From: RZZS01 sp964498755
Lineage (GTDB): Bacteria; Pseudomonadota; Alphaproteobacteria; Micavibrionales; Micavibrionaceae
Reading direction: 5' to 3'
DNA length: 25,906 bases
Assembly: GCA_964498755.1 (NCBI GenBank)
Contig: CAZCIB010000032.1
Location: 1-25,906 of the forward strand
The notes under the pieces are model-generated. The model saw only the letters and a program-made list of their open reading frames with translations. It searched no databases and was not told the origin of the DNA. The position numbers and the translations under genes were made by a program. Positions 22,413-25,906 of the stretch are shown here, piece after piece; the stretch's first letter is position 1; each line of letters begins with the position of its first letter.

Positions 22413-22439
22413 TTGACAGCTGCGCGCAAAATTTATCAT
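22413..22439 (+). promoter_or_regulatory. Promoter placing transcription at the 22448 start
   Basis: A perfect TTGACA (22413-22418), 15 nt, TATCAT (22434-22439). The ATG at 22448 is 8 nt beyond the -10, so the transcript would begin at or next to the start codon; no Shine-Dalgarno is present. Confidence 0.45.
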
Positions 22440-22447
22440 GTAGACTT

Positions 22448-22888
22448 ATGCAAAATATACGTTTCAAAAACAGCCGGACCGGCGCGGAGCTTACTATTCC
22501 CGAGGTCAGCGACAGAAATAACGCCGCCGCGCATTATGCGCTCGATATCCGGATGCTGCTCATCGATAACCTGCGCCATGATTACGAGAAAATGCATGCG
22601 GACGCAGTTGCAAAACAGCGCGAAGCGTTGCGGGCCAGGACTGCGCGCATAGACAATCCCTTTTTCCGTGCTGCGGCCGAGGATGCGGCGATCCTTCTGG
22701 ACGGGCAGATTGAAGAGCGGTGGTTCGATTTAAAGGTCGAGCAAAATCTGCCCGGAATAATACGCGCCACTGCGGACGCTTATTTAAACAACCCGCTGAG
22801 TACGTCTCTTCAGCAGGAAGTCATGCCCGTCCTGAGAGACTTCGCGCCGGAACCCGGCGCGGGAAATCATCCCGCTCCCTTCATATAA
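22448..22888 (+). CDS. Helical protein of unknown function
   Basis: A 146-residue soluble protein, begun here at MQNIRFKNSRTGAEL; the reading frame also opens 48 nt earlier (TTG), but a perfect TTGACA promoter element sits there, making the later ATG more likely. It is Ala/Arg/Glu-rich and largely helical (LIDNLRHDYEKMHADAVAKQ; FFRAAAEDAAILLDGQIEER), with no cysteine, membrane segment or known motif. It ends 5 nt from the convergent uvrD stop. A leaderless transcript is suggested. It may be a small accessory factor; nothing in the neighbours specifies a role. Confidence 0.65.
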   Translation: MQNIRFKNSRTGAELTIPEVSDRNNAAAHYALDIRMLLIDNLRHDYEKMHADAVAKQREALRARTARIDNPFFRAAAEDAAILLDGQIEERWFDLKVEQNLPGIIRATADAYLNNPLSTSLQQEVMPVLRDFAPEPGAGNHPAPFI

Positions 22889-22893
22889 GGGCG

Positions 22894-25149
22894 TCAGTTT
22901 TGCGGGACTTCCGCGATTTTTACGAAACTGTCCATCACGCGTTTCTGGCCGCCGTGGTCGAAAACGATATCAAGCTTGTGGCCGTCCACGTGAATGACCG
23001 TGCCTGCCCCGAATTTGTCGTGCATGACGCGGGTTTGCGGTTTAAAGATTGGATCTGATTTCACTCTCTCACCTGAATCCTGCCCCCTTCTTATGGGGAG
23101 AGGTTTGGAGGGGGGCGCGCTACGCGGCTCAAATCCGCTGGAATCCCAAAACTGCGAGCGGCCATAGCCATAGGCGCCGAGATCGGTTTCGACGTCCACG
23201 GCGTCTTCCGGCAGTTCATCAACGAAGCGTGATGGGATCGCGTCGATCCAGTTACCATACAAACGCCGCCGGGACGCATAGGACACAAAAGCGCGCTGCT
23301 TCGCGCGGGTCAGCCCGACATAGGCGAGGCGGCGCTCTTCCTCAAGGCCTTTGAGGCCTTGCTCGTCCATAGTTTTTTGCGAGGGGAACAGCCCTTCCTC
23401 CCATCCGGGCAGGAAGACCGCGTCAAACTCGAGCCCCTTGGCGCCGTGCAGGGTCATGAGAGACACAGCTTCGTCCGTGTTGCTGGACTGGTTTTCAAGA
23501 ACGAGGGCGATATGCTCGAGGAATTCCTGCAGGCTTTCGAACTGCGCCATCGCAGAAATCAGCTCTTTAAGGTTTTCAAGCCGCCCCGGCGCTTCGGGCG
23601 CTTTGTCGGCCTTCCACATATCGACGTAGCCGGACTCGTCAAGGATCGCCGTCGCAAGCTCCGTATGCTTCATCTCGCCCAGAAGACCGCGCCAGCGGAA
23701 AAAATCATCTAGCAATGCGCCCAGAGTCCCGCGCACCTTGGGCTTGAGCTCGTCGGTCTGCGTGATGTCGGCGATTGAATCGTAAAGGCTGATCCCGCGC
23801 GCGCGCGCGTACGCATAAAGCGTTTTGACGGTCGCGTCCCCGATGCCGCGCTTGGGCACGTTGATAATGCGCTCCAGCGCCAAATCGTCGGCAGGCTGCG
23901 CCACCACGCGCAAGTAAGCCAGCGCGTCGCGTATTTCCATGCGCTCGTAGAATCTCTGCCCGCCGATTACGCGGTAATTGATCCCGAGCTGCATAAAACG
24001 CTCTTCAAACTCGCGCGTCTGAAAGCCCGCGCGCACGAGCACGGCCATTTGCCCGAGCGACCATTTTTTCGACTGCAGAACCTCGATTTCCTCGGCGACC
24101 CAGCGCGCCTCGGCGTCACCGTCCCAGAGCCCGCGCACCTTGATCTTCTCGCCCTGTCCCAAGCCCGACCAGAGCGTTTTGCCAAGCCGTCCCTGATTGT
24201 TGTCAATGATGGCGCCCGCCGCCGTCAGGATCGTATCCGTCGAGCGGTAATTCTGTTCAAGGCGAATCACGGCGGCGCAGGGAAAATCCTGCTCAAAACG
24301 CAGAATATTGCCGACCTCCGCCCCGCGCCAGCCATAGATCGACTGGTCGTCGTCGCCGACGCAGCAGATATTGTTCGAACCTTTCGCCAGCAGACGCAGC
24401 CACAGATATTGCGCGACGTTGGTGTCCTGATACTCGTCAACGAGTATATATTTAAAACGGCGGTGGTAATCGGCGAGAATATCCGCATGCGCCGGATTTT
24501 TCAGGATCGTGATCGTATGCAACAGCAAATCGCCAAAATCGCAGGCGTTAATCTGTGACAGGCGCTCCTGATAACGGCGGTAAAGAACGATCGCCTTGCC
24601 GTCGGCGGCCAGTTTCGCGTCCTCAGGCAAAACGTCCTTTGGCGTCAGGCCGCGGTCTTTCCATCGCTCGATCAGCCAGAGCATCTGGCGCGGCGGATAT
24701 TTTTTCGTATCCATGCCCGATTCGTCCATGATCTGCTTCATCAGGCGGATCTGGTCGTCCGTGTCGATAATCGTGAAGTTAGAGGACAAACCGGCATGTT
24801 CGGCGTGCCTGCGCAGCATACGGGCGGCCAAAGCGTGAAACGTGCCGAGCCACCATCCCTCGACGGGAGCGTCGTTCAAAAGCCTGGAGACGCGCTCCTT
24901 CATTTCCTGCGCGGCCTTGTTGGTGAAAGTCACGGCCAGAACCTGCCCGGGCCACGCCTTCCCCGTTTGTATTATATGCGCGAGCCGCGTCGTCAGCACG
25001 CGCGTCTTGCCCGTACCCGCGCCGGCCAGAACCAGAACAGGGCCCTCCGTTGTTTCAATAGCGCTGCGCTGCGCTGCGTTGAGGCCATTGAAATAAGCAG
25101 GACCATTTTGCATGGGCTCAGGATCATCAAGGGCTGTGTTTTGATACAT
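22894..25149 (-). CDS. uvrD: UvrD/PcrA-type ATP-dependent DNA helicase
   Basis: Superfamily 1A 3'-5' helicase of nucleotide-excision and mismatch repair. Motifs in order: Q-motif LNAAQRSAI, Walker A AGAGTGKT (residues 42-49), motif Ia VTFTNKAAQEM, Walker B VDEYQDTN, motif III GDDDQSIYGWRGA, motif IV LEQNYRS, motif V LMTLHGAKGLEF and motif VI YVGLTRAKQ. The C-terminal tudor-like end (VMHDKFGAGTVIHVDG) is present. Between it and motif VI, a GC-rich repeat is read in frame (about residues 677-700, including PSKPLPIRRG). I start it at the ATG at 25149, giving 750 residues; an upstream TTG would add 20 residues but overlaps the promoter. No ribosome site precedes 25149. PcrA, Rep or UvrD cannot be separated by eye; UvrD is usual in alphaproteobacteria. 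Confidence 0.95.
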   Translation of the reverse strand: MYQNTALDDPEPMQNGPAYFNGLNAAQRSAIETTEGPVLVLAGAGTGKTRVLTTRLAHIIQTGKAWPGQVLAVTFTNKAAQEMKERVSRLLNDAPVEGWWLGTFHALAARMLRRHAEHAGLSSNFTIIDTDDQIRLMKQIMDESGMDTKKYPPRQMLWLIERWKDRGLTPKDVLPEDAKLAADGKAIVLYRRYQERLSQINACDFGDLLLHTITILKNPAHADILADYHRRFKYILVDEYQDTNVAQYLWLRLLAKGSNNICCVGDDDQSIYGWRGAEVGNILRFEQDFPCAAVIRLEQNYRSTDTILTAAGAIIDNNQGRLGKTLWSGLGQGEKIKVRGLWDGDAEARWVAEEIEVLQSKKWSLGQMAVLVRAGFQTREFEERFMQLGINYRVIGGQRFYERMEIRDALAYLRVVAQPADDLALERIINVPKRGIGDATVKTLYAYARARGISLYDSIADITQTDELKPKVRGTLGALLDDFFRWRGLLGEMKHTELATAILDESGYVDMWKADKAPEAPGRLENLKELISAMAQFESLQEFLEHIALVLENQSSNTDEAVSLMTLHGAKGLEFDAVFLPGWEEGLFPSQKTMDEQGLKGLEEERRLAYVGLTRAKQRAFVSYASRRRLYGNWIDAIPSRFVDELPEDAVDVETDLGAYGYGRSQFWDSSGFEPRSAPPSKPLPIRRGQDSGERVKSDPIFKPQTRVMHDKFGAGTVIHVDGHKLDIVFDHGGQKRVMDSFVKIAEVPQN
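23056..23120. repeat. In-frame palindromic repeat in uvrD
   Basis: CTCTCACC, then GCCCCCTTCTTATGGGGAG, then a GGAGGGGGGC run; CCCC and GGGG flank TTCTTAT as an imperfect stem. It is more decayed than the rsmA and rsmB copies. The coding strand reads it as an extra segment containing PPSKPLPIRRG in the linker before the C-terminal domain. Confidence 0.6.
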
Positions 25150-25156
25150 GCCCACG

Positions 25157-25185
25157 ACTATAAAGCCTGACGGCATGAATGGCAA
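25157..25185 (-). promoter_or_regulatory. Promoter of uvrD, leaderless arrangement
   Basis: On the minus strand TTGCCA (25185-25180), 17 nt, TATAGT (25162-25157), and the ATG begins 7 nt later at 25149. This places the transcription start on the A of the start codon. Confidence 0.6.
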
Positions 25186-25209
25186 AGAAGCGATTTTTAA
25201 CTGCGCCAA

Positions 25210-25237
25210 TAAAAAAGAGCGGCAAGGGCCGCTCTTT
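25210..25237 (-). terminator. Rho-independent terminator
   Basis: A perfect 10-bp stem (AAAGAGCGGC, 25214-25223; GCCGCTCTTT, 25228-25237) with loop AAGG, followed on the minus strand by a run of T. It lies 27 nt after the stop of the gene at 25264. Confidence 0.88.
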
Positions 25238-25263
25238 CCGTATCCACTGGAAAAGGCTGAAGA

Positions 25264-25668
25264 TCAGGCGTTTGCGGCCTGCGGCGTTACTATCGCCTTG
25301 CCGCTCGCTTCGTTTGCGGCGACGCCTTCCTGACTGATGCATACAAGCACCTCATAGAAGCGTCGAATTGGGGTTCTGTAAGGTGAAAAAACCGACGTCA
25401 TCGGTCCTTGCGGCGCAAGCTCTTTTTCGCCGATCAATACCGTCCGGGACTGAAGCATTTCCTGAACATATTGCTGGGGAAACTCCGGCAGAACAATCGA
25501 GTTCTGTTCGTCATGAACCAAAATGGCGTCATCGCCATTTATGATAAGTCGCGGATTAAGCGCTATATCGTCTATGCCATTGATGATTATAGAGAGCCGG
25601 TTCAAGCCTGTGCGGCGCACCTCATAATCGCTTTGAACACTCATATGTGCAAATCCATGGAAGCCCAT
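25264..25668 (-). CDS. Unknown 134-residue protein, monocistronic
   Basis: Not recognised. Start supported by AAAGGAG 7 nt before the ATG. The protein begins MGFHGFAHMSVQSDYEVRRT, is probably soluble, with a beta-rich middle (LSIIINGIDDIALNPRLIINGDDAILVHD) and an Ala-rich C-terminal tail. One cysteine lies late in EVLVCISQEG. There is no signal peptide or membrane segment. A sigma70 promoter (25817-25845) and a terminator (25210-25237) frame it, so it is a single-gene unit with a leader of about 140 nt, possibly a regulatory 5' UTR. The gene upstream on the other side of 25906 is outside the window. Confidence 0.78.
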   Translation of the reverse strand: MGFHGFAHMSVQSDYEVRRTGLNRLSIIINGIDDIALNPRLIINGDDAILVHDEQNSIVLPEFPQQYVQEMLQSRTVLIGEKELAPQGPMTSVFSPYRTPIRRFYEVLVCISQEGVAANEASGKAIVTPQAANA

Positions 25669-25816
25669 TTTATACTCCTTTGTCTAAATCTGGTTTCGGT
25701 TACTGCAAACCCTCCAATTTGCCTTAACATACGCCGCAAAGTTTCCGGGGCTCCCTCTAAATTATGTTTTTCCCGGGGATTGATTTCTAATAAATCAAGT
25801 TGTTCGTATTGAGGTA

Positions 25817-25845
25817 TTTATACTACTTTTATGCAAAAATTTCAA
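25817..25845 (-). promoter_or_regulatory. Strong sigma70 promoter of the 25264 gene
   Basis: On the minus strand TTGAAA (25845-25840), 17 nt, TATAAA (25822-25817). It is one of the best matches to the sigma70 consensus in the window. The stretch 25669-25906 otherwise contains no gene I can support. Confidence 0.7.
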
Positions 25846-25906
25846 GCGTTACTGGAACTGTGATATAAACTTTAAGGTAGGTTTTTGGACGCGAGAGAAA
25901 AGAGGA

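Overview
The window looks like a chromosomal segment of an alphaproteobacterium with moderate G+C. The clues are an IalB-family periplasmic protein, an ECF sigma factor paired with a ChrR-type cupin anti-sigma, an NDUFA9-like SDR next to surA-rsmA, and the overall style of the housekeeping genes. I cannot place it more precisely; a Rhodospirillales or Micavibrio-like lineage is a guess. There is no phage, transposase, CRISPR array, rRNA or tRNA.

Layout. (1) 239-5775, minus strand: a tightly packed run read as ialB-like, small membrane protein, M23 peptidase, NDUFA9-like SDR, surA, rsmA. It is mostly envelope and assembly genes ending in a ribosome-maturation enzyme. (2) 5889-7303, plus strand: an ECF sigma factor and its ChrR-like anti-sigma behind an ECF-type promoter that abuts a divergent sigma70 promoter. 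(3) 7304-9461: palindromic repeats, a HExxH protein of unknown role, a TrmH-family RNA methyltransferase and a ~200 bp imperfect palindrome. (4) 9463-14404, minus strand: class I aminotransferase, a 384-nt gap, aroQ, two tandem DsbA-like proteins and a BepA-like M48-TPR protease. (5) 14475-15486, plus: a four-TM protein coupled to rlmE. (6) 15537-17886: a restriction-modification island (C5 methyltransferase, AT-rich unassigned presumed endonuclease, Vsr). (7) 18025-19955: guaB and a GNAT acetyltransferase. (8) 19967-22888: small unknown proteins around rsmB. (9) 22894-25668, minus: uvrD/pcrA and a monocistronic unknown gene with a clear promoter and terminator.

The most unusual signal is a dispersed family of GC-rich palindromes. 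They occur between genes and also in frame inside conserved genes: once in rsmA, twice in rsmB, once in the uvrD C-terminal region, and possibly at the 3' end of the HExxH gene. This resembles in principle the Rickettsia palindromic elements that add peptide segments to proteins. Second, the ChrR-like anti-sigma appears to have lost all four zinc ligands of its sigma-binding domain while keeping the complete cupin metal site. Third, uvrD and the gene at 22448 have promoters placed so that transcription would begin at or beside the start codon, suggesting leaderless mRNAs. Motif positions were read by eye; no database search was run.
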